Position numbers and translations under genes: made by a program. Of a stretch of DNA of 34,195 nucleotides, positions 8,354 through 15,833 are shown piece after piece (the first letter of the stretch is position 1; the number at the start of each line of letters is the position of its first letter). The notes beneath the pieces were generated by a model, which searched no databases, was not told the DNA's origin, and saw only the letters and a program-made list of their open reading frames with translations. Origin of the DNA: Bradyrhizobium sp. 138 (lineage in GTDB: Bacteria > Pseudomonadota > Alphaproteobacteria > Rhizobiales > Xanthobacteraceae); contig NZ_JADPKT010000067.1 of assembly GCF_023074075.1 (NCBI RefSeq), forward strand, positions 1 through 34,195, in the 5' to 3' direction.

Positions 8354-8680
8354 ATGCGCTGGAATAGAAGAGAATTGGCACAGCTGGAAAAGCTCTGGGC
8401 CGCGGGACAGAGTGCCGCGCAGATCGCGCGTCATCTCGAGTGCAGTCGCAACGCAGTTTGCGGCAGGCTAGCTCGGTTGGGCCTGACTCGAGGTCACAAG
8501 CCACCAACAGCAAAACCCAAGATTAGACCCGCCCCGAAGCGAGGGCCGACGATGATGGCGGCCGGTCGCGATTGCGTCGGAAAGAAGCTGTCGCAAACGG
8601 CGCTAGATAGCGAGCCTCAGGAAATGAGCAAGCGGCAGCTTTACGCGATGCTAGCTGAGGCAGTCAGGAATACCGCGTAG
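8354..8680 (+). CDS. Short GcrA-like DNA-binding protein
   Basis: A 108-residue basic protein. Residues 1-48 follow the GcrA N-terminal pattern: W-x(6)-L-x-KLW-x-x-G-x-SA-x-QIA-x-x-L-x(3)-RNAV-x-G-x(2)-x-RLGL. The rest is a Lys/Pro/Arg-rich linker and a short C-terminal helix (KRQLYAMLAEAVRN). GcrA in Caulobacter is a sigma70-binding cell-cycle regulator of about 170 residues that acts at methylated GANTC promoters. This version is shorter and may lack the RNA polymerase-binding part. No strong ribosome binding site precedes the ATG. It stands alone, divergent from the P450 relic. A phage or island-borne GcrA homologue is an alternative origin. Confidence 0.65.
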   Translation: MRWNRRELAQLEKLWAAGQSAAQIARHLECSRNAVCGRLARLGLTRGHKPPTAKPKIRPAPKRGPTMMAAGRDCVGKKLSQTALDSEPQEMSKRQLYAMLAEAVRNTA

Positions 8681-9822
8681 AACAACCAGGCGCGCCGCGA
8701 TCTCCCGGGCTATGCGCCGTACTTGGTCCATCCGGACGATGTGCTTGTTGGTTTGCGCGCTTTGTGGCTATGGGACGAACAGTGGCGTCGAGTAGAATGT
8801 TCGCGGCGGAGGCTCGATCGTAGGTCAAGTCATCCAATCTCAAGAGGCTGGATGCACTGAATTAGAAGAAGAATGCGTTCTGGTTCTTGAGCCTCGTTTT
8901 CGCTATGCGTTTTCGGGGAAGCGCCCGACGTCCTGGTTTGCGCCGGTGTTTGGAAGTTTCTGCACACGCCGTGCCCGACGAAGTACACGAGCTCGGGTGA
9001 AGCCGCTTGACCGTGAGCCTGTCCCGATGGAACCTCCGAAACGTTCCGCCCCGGCGTCGGTGACAAGCTCAGCCTTGGAGCAACTTCACGGGCCGCCGAG
9101 CTCTCGAGATATTGTCTGTCGTCGGTCAAAAAATAGACTCCTGCAGTGCCCAGACATACGAAGACGACCACCACCCACCATAGGTGCCTTGACGATCTGT
9201 GCAAAATCGGTGGCAAGTCTGAAACGGCTGTTCAATTGCATCGATCACTTCTCGCTCGCCTACCCGGCTCATTACTTTTTCCATACCAACTCGAGAACAC
9301 GCTCACGCCAACAGCCGTGGCGCCGCGCGACACCGACGATCCTCCCATTGGTGAAGTTCGACTACGTACCGGGATGTCCCCGATCCGGCGCAAGGATCCC
9401 TGGGTGGATGGGGAATACGCCAGCCAGAAGTCAACTACCAAACCTTGTCAGTTGATGAAGGTTGCGAGGGGACCTATCAATTTTGATCGATGAATCTCGC
9501 ACGAGTCAGGTCGTGGAGCAGTTCGAGCTCTAGCAGCATCAACGGCCCTGGTGGATGTCTCGTTGGCGAACGTCGGAGATTAGCGAAGCGGAGTTGAATC
9601 TGGGGCCCCGTCGTGGCCGTGTTGATTCGAGTATCTTGCCTGCAGCAGTTGTTCTCTGTCTTCGAGAGGAACGGCTTGCTATCCCGCACCGTGTTTCGTC
9701 AGCACATCGGCCGTCACGCAAGCTTCCAATTGTCTAGCGACATTCCGGATTACTGTCGGCAAAAAGGAATGCAAAAGACTTCGCTTGCGACCACAAACTT
9801 CGTAAACATAGGATAACAATCG
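8681..9822. other. Long stretch before hemN with at most one doubtful gene
   Basis: Apart from the doubtful minus-strand ORF at 8830-9216, nothing is recognisable. The region holds one copy of a 31-base sequence (9430-9460) that recurs near 15166. The hemN leader lies at its right end; I found no FixK box or NifA-type upstream site there. Confidence 0.4.
8830..9216 (-). CDS. Doubtful small membrane-anchored protein
   Basis: A 128-residue frame that would start at TTG. It has one clear hydrophobic segment near the N terminus (about residues 13-30, WWVVVVFVCLGTAGVYFL) after a basic stretch, then a polar tail with no known motif. The layout would suit a signal-anchored periplasmic protein. No ribosome binding site is evident and no family is recognised. 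It may be a chance frame. Confidence 0.25.
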   Translation of the reverse strand: MPPILHRSSRHLWWVVVVFVCLGTAGVYFLTDDRQYLESSAAREVAPRLSLSPTPGRNVSEVPSGQAHGQAASPELVYFVGHGVCRNFQTPAQTRTSGASPKTHSENEAQEPERILLLIQCIQPLEIG

Positions 9823-11157
9823 TTGCAAACCTCGCTCCTGGACAAGTATTGCGATGCTCGCCTTCCTTGGTACACCATCTATCCAACTGTAGCCCAGTTC
9901 TCCACGGTGGTCGGCGCCGAAGCCTCTGAGAAATGGCTGCAGCGCCTGCCGGTTAATGAGTCCGTGTCGCTCTATTTCCACGTTCCGTTCTGTCGATCGA
10001 TTTGCTGGTATTGCGGCTTCGCTCGAAGCATCACTCGCCGGGATTCACCCATCCTAGTATATTTGGCGGTTCTTCGTAAGGAGATCGAGTTGGTCGCGGC
10101 GCAGGTGCCGCAACGGCTGCCTGTGAGCGACGTGCACTTCGGCGGTGGAACGCCGACCCTCATCGAGCCCGCGCAGTTCGGGGCACTGATGGAACTTCTG
10201 CGCCGCCGCTTTGCGGTTTCGAAAACGGCCGCCATCGCTGTTGAGATCGACCCGCGCACGTTCACGCACGCCACATCCGAAGCGTTAGCGGCTGCCGGCG
10301 TGAACCGCGCGAGCCTGGGCGTCCAGAGCTTCGATCCAATTGTTCAAAAGGCCATTAACCGCGTTCAGAGTGAGGCACAAACAGAGCGCGCTGTCGAAAT
10401 GCTGCGGCAGCATGGAGTAATCCGCATCAACTTCGACCTCATCTACGGTCTGCCAAATCAGACGGTGCAGTCCTGCGTTCAGACCGCGACTACGGCGGTG
10501 GCCATGCGACCAGACCGGCTTGCGGTATTCGGCTACGCGCACGTTCCTTCCTTTAAGAAGAATCAGCGTCTGATCGACGAGGCAGCGCTGCCAGACAGCC
10601 CTGCCCGTGCAGAACAGGCCGCGGCGATGGCCAATACACTGATTGCTGCGGGCTACCGCCAAATCGGACTCGACCATTTCGCCTTGCCGGACGATGAGCT
10701 CACGCTGGCGCAGAAAGCCGGTCGCCTGCGGCGGAACTCACTAGGTTACTCGGCCGACACCCGCCATAAAGTCATCGGCTTCGGCCCGTCGGCCATCGCC
10801 CGCCTTGGCGACGGTTACGTCCAGAACGAAGTTGAAGCGGGTTCTTACAGCGACCACATCAATGCCGGCCGTCTGGCGACGTCAAAGGGCTACTGTCTCA
10901 GCCTCGAAGACCGCGTCCGGGCCGCAATCATCGAGCAGCTGATGTGCGATTTCGAGGTCGACGTGCCGGCAATTTGCATTGCTCATGGATTTGACCCGGT
11001 CCCGTTCCTCGGTTCACCCGAACGCTTGGCAATGCTCGCCGAGGATGGGATCGTGGAGGTGGAAAAGGGATTCATCCGCGTGAGGCAGGAGCATCGTTTT
11101 CTAACTCGCGCTGTGGCCGCCGCATTCGATGCTTATCTTGGCGCGCCGCTCTGTTAA
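9823..11157 (+). CDS. hemN: HemN-family oxygen-independent coproporphyrinogen III oxidase
   Basis: This radical-SAM enzyme converts coproporphyrinogen III to protoporphyrinogen IX without O2, supplying heme when oxygen is scarce. The 444-residue protein has the cluster motif C57-x3-C61-x2-C64 (VPFCRSICWYCGF), FGGGTPT for SAM binding, GVQSFDPIVQKAINR and DHFALPDDEL, all in HemN order. These distinguish it from HemW. E. coli HemN has a further cysteine two residues after the third; here it is Phe66. The HRNFQGYTT region is also altered (RRNSLGYSA). TTG at 9823 is supported by AGGA ten bases upstream. It stands alone between decayed regions. Bradyrhizobium usually keeps more than one hemN copy, so this one may be the symbiosis-island paralogue. 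Confidence 0.9.
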   Translation: MQTSLLDKYCDARLPWYTIYPTVAQFSTVVGAEASEKWLQRLPVNESVSLYFHVPFCRSICWYCGFARSITRRDSPILVYLAVLRKEIELVAAQVPQRLPVSDVHFGGGTPTLIEPAQFGALMELLRRRFAVSKTAAIAVEIDPRTFTHATSEALAAAGVNRASLGVQSFDPIVQKAINRVQSEAQTERAVEMLRQHGVIRINFDLIYGLPNQTVQSCVQTATTAVAMRPDRLAVFGYAHVPSFKKNQRLIDEAALPDSPARAEQAAAMANTLIAAGYRQIGLDHFALPDDELTLAQKAGRLRRNSLGYSADTRHKVIGFGPSAIARLGDGYVQNEVEAGSYSDHINAGRLATSKGYCLSLEDRVRAAIIEQLMCDFEVDVPAICIAHGFDPVPFLGSPERLAMLAEDGIVEVEKGFIRVRQEHRFLTRAVAAAFDAYLGAPLC

Positions 11158-11309
11158 GAGCGCTGATCGTATGAATGCATTCCCTTCCGTTACGCGCCCA
11201 GAAGCCCGGGTAACGATTTTCGCTCACCTGGTGCACTCACGTACAGCGCCAAATTCGTAAAGGACGCCGTGCGCAGCTGCGCGACGAAAGCCGACCCGGC
11301 CCTAGCCGC
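11158..11309. other. Short gap after hemN
   Basis: No gene or hairpin terminator recognised. The right part may hold further, unreadable remains of the older IS66-type tnpC. Confidence 0.35.
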
Positions 11310-11504
11310 GAAGACAGCTAGGCGAGTTGCTGCCGGGAATTGGACGCCCCGACTGCAACGCAGTCCGCTCAAGCGGCGTCACCGACAAAGTTCATCACAT
11401 CACCACCATTGCTCGTGTGGCCGCGGACCTCGACCAGGACGACGACTGGCTCCGGGACGTCGCCAACAAATTGGCGATCGAGGACGGCTTCATCTCGGTC
11501 TACC
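11310..11504 (+). pseudogene. Older relic: IS66-type tnpC tail plus first half of a small conserved ORF
   Basis: At about 11318-11345 the DNA resembles the last codons of an IS66 transposase (GAGTTGCTGCC...GGACGCC, compare ELLPWNWTP), with a one-base loss. It is followed by a small ORF reading HHITTIARVAADLDQDDDWLRD and VANKLAIEDGFISVYR. The same arrangement, on the minus strand, exists at 33643-34125. The ORF is interrupted at 11504 by the IS66 element and continues at 14631. The function of the small ORF is unknown. Confidence 0.8.
11497..11504. repeat. Target-site duplication, left copy
   Basis: GGTCTACC directly precedes the left end of the IS66 element and recurs directly after its right end (14623-14630). 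Eight bases is the usual IS66 duplication length. Confidence 0.93.
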
Positions 11505-11525
11505 GTAAGCGGGGCTGCGAGGCCC
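11505..11525 (+). repeat. IS66 left inverted repeat
   Basis: Begins GTAAGCG and matches the inward-read right end at 16 of 21 positions. Confidence 0.9.
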
Positions 11526-11592
11526 ATCAGATTGTTTGTGCGTAGACCTGTGAGCGCCGTTAGAAGAGTCATCTTCTGCAAGGGTGCTCACA

Positions 11593-12015
11593 ATGGACGA
11601 CCATTCGGACGACATAAGACGACCGTTGTCACCGCGTATCGAAGTGTACGCAGGCGCAGGTCGAAAGCGCTGGCCGGACGATTTGAAGGCACAGATTGCC
11701 GCAGAAAGCCTCGAGCCGGGGGCGATTGTCACGGATGTCGCGCGACGCCATGGGTGCCGGCCCCAGCAGGTGCACGACTGGCGGCGCCGGGCGCGTTTGG
11801 GCCAGTTGGTGCTGCCGGCTTCGGCGGACACGCTGTCGTTCGTGCCGGTGGTATCGGAATCGGCGCTACCGGCGGCCGCAGAGCACACCGTGTCGCCGGA
11901 AGCAGCCGTTGTGACGGTTGAGCTCCAGGGGGCACGAGTTGAGGTGCGAGGGACGCCTGGCCTTGCTGTGTTGAGTGATGTGTTCTTGGCGCTTCGACGG
12001 ACACGTTCATGCTGA
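11593..12015 (+). CDS. tnpA: IS66 TnpA (OrfA, helix-turn-helix accessory protein)
   Basis: A 140-residue protein with the IS66 OrfA helix-turn-helix near residues 22-60 (KRWPDDLKAQIAAESLEPGA, then VARRHGCRPQQVHDWRRRAR), followed by a variable linker and a short conserved C-terminal patch (VRGTPGLAVLSDVFLALR). OrfA is required for IS66 transposition and probably binds the ends. ATG at 11593 is preferred to GTG at 11584 because AAGGG lies about nine bases upstream. Its end overlaps tnpB by seven bases, suggesting translational coupling. Confidence 0.92.
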   Translation: MDDHSDDIRRPLSPRIEVYAGAGRKRWPDDLKAQIAAESLEPGAIVTDVARRHGCRPQQVHDWRRRARLGQLVLPASADTLSFVPVVSESALPAAAEHTVSPEAAVVTVELQGARVEVRGTPGLAVLSDVFLALRRTRSC

Positions 12016-12362
12016 TGCCGCCCGCGAGCCTCATGATTTACGTGGCGACGCAACCTGTGGACTTCAGAAAAGGTGCGGGGGGCTTGGCGCTGTTGGCGAA
12101 GGAGACGCTGGGCCATGACCCCATGAAGGGCGTAGCGGTGGTCTTCCGTGCGAAGCGCGCTGACCGTGTGAAGATTGTCGTCTGGGATGGCAGCGGCCTT
12201 GTGCTGTACTGGAAGCGGCTCGATGGCAGCGGCTTCAAATGGCCTCCCATCGTGGCCGGCGTGATGCGGATGAATGCCGCTCAGCTGTCCGCGCTTCTGG
12301 CCGGCATGGATTGGACGCGGATGCACGCGCCTCGAATACCGCAGCCGAAAGCGCTTGCGTAG
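12009..12362 (+). CDS. tnpB: IS66 TnpB (Orf2)
   Basis: A 117-residue IS66 Orf2 protein with the family pattern VATQPVDFRKGAGGLALL, VVFRAKRADRVKIVVWDGSG and LVLYWKRLD. It is needed for transposition in IS66 systems though its biochemical role is unclear. The start overlaps the tnpA stop. Length is normal and there is no lesion. Confidence 0.95.
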   Translation: MLMPPASLMIYVATQPVDFRKGAGGLALLAKETLGHDPMKGVAVVFRAKRADRVKIVVWDGSGLVLYWKRLDGSGFKWPPIVAGVMRMNAAQLSALLAGMDWTRMHAPRIPQPKALA

Positions 12363-12413
12363 GACATAAAATCTTCGCTGCATCGGCGCGCGAAGCATGG
12401 CAGACTCGGGCCA

Positions 12414-13982
12414 ATGAGCGATTTGCCTGATGAACTGCCGAGCGATCCAGCCGAGTTGCGTGCCTTTGCCACGGCTCTGCTGGATCGCTGCGCCAGGCTC
12501 GAGCGATTGCTCAAGCTTGCAAAAGATGCGCAGTTCGGTCGGTCCTCTGAAAAGCTTGACGCTGATCAGCTTCAGCTTGTTCTGGAGGATATCGATCAGG
12601 CTGTCGCGGCTCTCGAAGCAGCCCAGGACCGCGGCAATCCCAAAACACGCGAGAAGAGAGCTGCCCAGCGCAGGGCCAATCGTGGCAAGCTGCCGGAGCA
12701 TTTGCCGCGCATCATCGAGACCTTGATGCCCGCTGCCACCTGCTGCCCGTGCTGCGCAGGCGACCTTTTTGAGATCGGTCACGATGAGAGCCAGAGGCTG
12801 GACGTCGTACCGGCGCAGTATCGCGTCATCGTCACCCGCCGGCCCAAACTGGCCTGCCGCGCCTGTCACGGCGTCGTCCTCCAGCACGCTGCTCCCGAGC
12901 GATTGATCAGGGGAGGACTGCCGACCGAGCGGCTCGTCGCGCATGTGATCGATGCCAAGTATCATTGGCATTTGCCGCTTTACCGCCAGGCGCAGATGCT
13001 GGCGACGCACGGTATCGCCATCGACCGTTCCACGCTCGCCTTCTGGGTCGGCTACGCCGCCCAGGAATTGAAGCCCTTGTGGCATCGTCTGCGCCAGCTT
13101 CTGCTCGCCTCTTCGAAGCTCTGTGTCGATGAGACCCCCGCACCGGTGTTGGATCCGGGGCGCGGCAGGACCAAAACCGGCTACTTCTGGGCGCTGTCAC
13201 GCGATGACAGGCCCTGGGCCGGACCTGACCCACCTGGCGTGGTTTACGCCTATGATGCACCGGGCCGTGGGGCCGTTCATGGCTTGCAGCTGCTTGAGGG
13301 CTTTCGCGGCATCATCCACTGCGACGGCTATCAGGCTTACAAGACCATGACCCGAGAGACGCGTGCGGACGCCTTGTCCGGGACGCTCGCCTTCTGCTGG
13401 TCGCATCTGAGGCGCCAGTTTGTGAAGATCGAGCGCGAGGCTGCCCCGGCGCCAGCTCCGGTTGCCCGCGAGGCTCTTGAGCGCATCGCCCAGCTTTATG
13501 CTGTCGAGAAAGCGCTCCGCGGCCGATCGGATGCCGAGCGCCGTGCTGGCAGGCAGGCGCATGCCCGACCTCTGGCTACAGCCTTGAAGCAGTGGTTTGA
13601 GGCCAAGCTTGATCACCTTGCACAGAAGAGCGACACGGCGAAGGCCCTGCGTTACGCGCTGCGTCATTGGGACGGTTTGACGCTCTATCTTGATGACGGG
13701 CGCATCGAGATGGACACGAATGCTGTCGAGCGTGCGATGCGGCCGATCAAGCTCAACGCCAAGAACTCCCTTTTTGCCGGTTGCGACGAGGGCGCCGAGA
13801 ATTGGGCGGTTCTGGCTTCGTTAATCGAGACCTGTAAGCTCAATGGCGTCAGTGCCGAGCACTGGCTCGCTGATGTTCTCGCGAAGCTCGTCAATGGTTG
13901 GCCTGCGGCGCGACTGGACGAACTGCTCCCTTGGGCATCGATCTACACGATGCATGCACACGATCCGAGGCTGGCGGCATGA
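12414..13982 (+). CDS. tnpC: IS66 TnpC transposase
   Basis: A 522-residue DDE transposase. It has an N-terminal leucine-rich coiled segment (about 1-70), a zinc-binding region with CCPCC and CRACHG, then the catalytic core. Catalytic acidic residues appear in CVDETPAP, IHCDGYQAY and the C-terminal DTNAVERAMRPIK. The IS66 C-terminal domain follows (WLADVLAKLVNGWPAARLDELLPW). It is full length. The stop overlaps the next start as ATGA, so the passenger gene is probably translated by coupling. Confidence 0.96.
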   Translation: MSDLPDELPSDPAELRAFATALLDRCARLERLLKLAKDAQFGRSSEKLDADQLQLVLEDIDQAVAALEAAQDRGNPKTREKRAAQRRANRGKLPEHLPRIIETLMPAATCCPCCAGDLFEIGHDESQRLDVVPAQYRVIVTRRPKLACRACHGVVLQHAAPERLIRGGLPTERLVAHVIDAKYHWHLPLYRQAQMLATHGIAIDRSTLAFWVGYAAQELKPLWHRLRQLLLASSKLCVDETPAPVLDPGRGRTKTGYFWALSRDDRPWAGPDPPGVVYAYDAPGRGAVHGLQLLEGFRGIIHCDGYQAYKTMTRETRADALSGTLAFCWSHLRRQFVKIEREAAPAPAPVAREALERIAQLYAVEKALRGRSDAERRAGRQAHARPLATALKQWFEAKLDHLAQKSDTAKALRYALRHWDGLTLYLDDGRIEMDTNAVERAMRPIKLNAKNSLFAGCDEGAENWAVLASLIETCKLNGVSAEHWLADVLAKLVNGWPAARLDELLPWASIYTMHAHDPRLAA

Positions 13983-14581
13983 GCCTGAACACGACCGCGG
14001 TCCGGATCAAGGTGACCCTCAAGGACGTAAAACCGGAGGTGATGCGTCGCCTTGTCGTACCCGTCACCCTGCGCCTGGACCGGCTGCATTTGACGCTTCA
14101 GGAGGCGTTTGGCTGGACGAACAGTCACCTCTTCGAGTTCTTCGCTGGTGAGGCACATTGGGGGATTCCCGACCCCGACAATGATTACGGCCACCAGCCC
14201 ATGGATGCCCGTAAAGCGCGGCTTTGCGATATCGTTCGAGAGACCGGCGCCAAGACGATCCACTATCTCTATGACTTCGGCGACAGCTGGGATCACGTGA
14301 TCAAGCTCGAAAAGTGGTTCGACAACACCACGACGGAGGGCATGCCCTTCCTGCTCGAGGCCGCCGGTCGTTGTCCTCCGGAAGACGTCGGCGGTGCGCC
14401 AGGTTATGCCGAATACCTCGAAGCCATCGGCGACCCCACCCATCCAGAGCACGAACATATGCGCCGCTGGGGCCCGGAGCGGTTCGATCCCAACGTGATC
14501 GACCGGAAGGCGCTCGAAGCCGCCATCAACGCGTTGTCCGACACATGGAAACCGCGGCGACGCGCCACGCGAACAAAATAG
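13979..14581 (+). CDS. Plasmid pRiA4b ORF-3-like passenger protein
   Basis: A 200-residue protein of the pRiA4b ORF-3-like family. Evidence is the N-terminal VRIKVTLKDVKPEVMRRLVVP, LHLTLQEAFGWTNSHLFEF, the Tyr/Asp-rich IHYLYDFGDSWDHVIKLE and the closing CPPEDVGGAPGYAEYLEAI. Its function is unknown. It sits inside the IS66 boundaries directly coupled to tnpC (ATGA overlap), 41 bases from the right end, so it moves with the element. It may be an accessory transposition factor or a host-interaction passenger (inference). Confidence 0.9.
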   Translation: MSLNTTAVRIKVTLKDVKPEVMRRLVVPVTLRLDRLHLTLQEAFGWTNSHLFEFFAGEAHWGIPDPDNDYGHQPMDARKARLCDIVRETGAKTIHYLYDFGDSWDHVIKLEKWFDNTTTEGMPFLLEAAGRCPPEDVGGAPGYAEYLEAIGDPTHPEHEHMRRWGPERFDPNVIDRKALEAAINALSDTWKPRRRATRTK

Positions 14582-14601
14582 ACGCCAAGCGCCATTCAAA
14601 A

Positions 14602-14622
14602 GGGCCGCAGAGCTACGCTTAC
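14602..14622 (-). repeat. IS66 right inverted repeat
   Basis: Reading inwards it begins GTAAGCG and matches the left end at 16 of 21 positions. Confidence 0.9.
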
Positions 14623-14630
14623 GGTCTACC
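14623..14630. repeat. Target-site duplication, right copy
   Basis: GGTCTACC, identical to 11497-11504. Removing the element and one copy rejoins the small ORF in frame. Confidence 0.93.
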
Positions 14631-14737
14631 GCGTCGGAGAAGATGAGATCTAGGCGTTCAGCGACTTCGGTATCGAAAACCTGATCGAGCTCGTCCGGAT
14701 GTACGAGGATATTTCGACCTCCTCAAGCGCTGGCAGC
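14631..14737 (+). pseudogene. Second half of the small ORF split by IS66
   Basis: Rejoined to 11504, the frame continues VYRVGEDEI-stop-AFSDFGIENLIELVRMYED. The relic at 33.7 kb has VYGIGDDQVMAFTDFGIENLTELIRM in the matching place. The TAG at 14643-14645 stands where the other copy has a Val codon, so this copy carries a nonsense change as well as the insertion. Similarity to the other copy continues to a shared CTCCTCAAGCG, which in another frame reads LLKRW. Confidence 0.8.
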
Positions 14738-15833
14738 CCGGGATACCGCAACAGCCTGCGGTCTACGCTGGATACGAACTCCCAGCAAAGAGGAGCGCTT
14801 CGTGGTGATGCACGACGGATTCTTATGATGTGCATGGTCGCCGCTCGACCAGGATCGCTACGGACCGCTGCGTGCAATCCAGAGCAGCAGCTGGTCGACG
14901 CGATGAGCTAGACCAAAGAGCACAAAAGGACCAGCGCCGGCGCGACACGGCGCCAACGATAATCGAGCACCACAGTTAGAACCGGATCCCGCGGGATCGA
15001 AACAAGTTTCCCGTAAGATCCACGCGCAACCGGAATCGAAGCGACCTTCCCGAATGGCACCCCTTGATGCTGCCATACCGGAGTTCGTCCCTGACGCCGG
15101 GACGGTCTCGCGCCGAGCGGCACGATACCTAAGATTCGCACAGCGAGGCCGACGTTCCGCGCCCGGTCAACCTACCAAACCTAGCAATTGATGGAGATGA
15201 CGGACACATGCCAGTCAGTGCCGGTGAAACTCGCTCGGGCCACATCAAGGACGAAGTCGCGATGCGATATAGATCCGGTAAATCCAATCGCGCTCTCCAT
15301 CTTCCCATGAGAGCCAATCAAGGCCTCGTGCTGGCCTCAGCGAGCTTTACGGGCATCAAACGATTTAGCCCCTTCTGCCCGCCTGTGCTTCATCCCATGG
15401 ACCGGGCTGCGGGCGTTTCTAGGGTCCGGCGTGTTCTTATGCGAGCTCAGCTACTGGCGCGGCTCTTTGTTGAAGAACATCCTCGTGGCAGCGGATTTGC
15501 CGCGAGAATCCCTGGGCTCCCTGCGCTGGCCCCCAATCTCTTGCCAGCGAACGTCACATCGAGCAGGCCACTCTCCGTCTCGACACGGTGCAGCAGATGC
15601 TTGCACTCGATTAGCGATCGAGCGGCTGGGTTGCGCCGCGCTGGATACCACCACGTTGGCCAAGCTGCGCCAGCAGTGGTGATAGCACGGAAGGCTGAGC
15701 GGGTCTCGTTGGCATAGAGATGCGCCTGGCCTCAAGCGTCACCTAGATCGCCTTGAGCACAAGGATCGCGAACCGGTCTAGGGCCGTCAGGTAGAGGTGC
15801 ACCTTATTCAAATCGACGGACGTGGAAATCACG
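14738..15833. other. Gene-poor stretch before the porin gene
   Basis: Open frames are present on both strands but none shows a domain. The second copy of a 31-base sequence (15166-15196, compare 9430-9460) lies here. I see no promoter motif that I can support for the porin gene. Confidence 0.4.

Larger units (their letters stand above)
11505..14622 (+). mobile_element. Complete IS66-family insertion sequence with a passenger gene
   Basis: The element is 3118 bp. Its ends GTAAGCGGGGCTGCGAGGCCC (left) and GTAAGCGTAGCTCTGCGGCCC (right, read inwards) match at 16 of 21 positions and begin with the GTAAGC typical of IS66. It carries tnpA, tnpB and tnpC plus a fourth gene of the pRiA4b ORF-3 type, all on the plus strand with no visible lesion. 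Flanking 8-bp direct repeats show simple insertion. The target was a small ORF behind an older IS66-type tnpC remnant, so this is a nested insertion. Intact genes, ends and duplications suggest recent arrival. Confidence 0.95.

Noticed and set aside
9481..9497. TTTTGATCGATGAATC upstream of hemN as a FixK box
   Set aside because: The right half does not match ATCAA at the required spacing; it is a short near-palindrome around ATCGAT.
11490..13085. A 531-codon minus-strand frame across tnpA-tnpC
   Set aside because: It is antisense to three clear IS66 genes and has no domain of its own.
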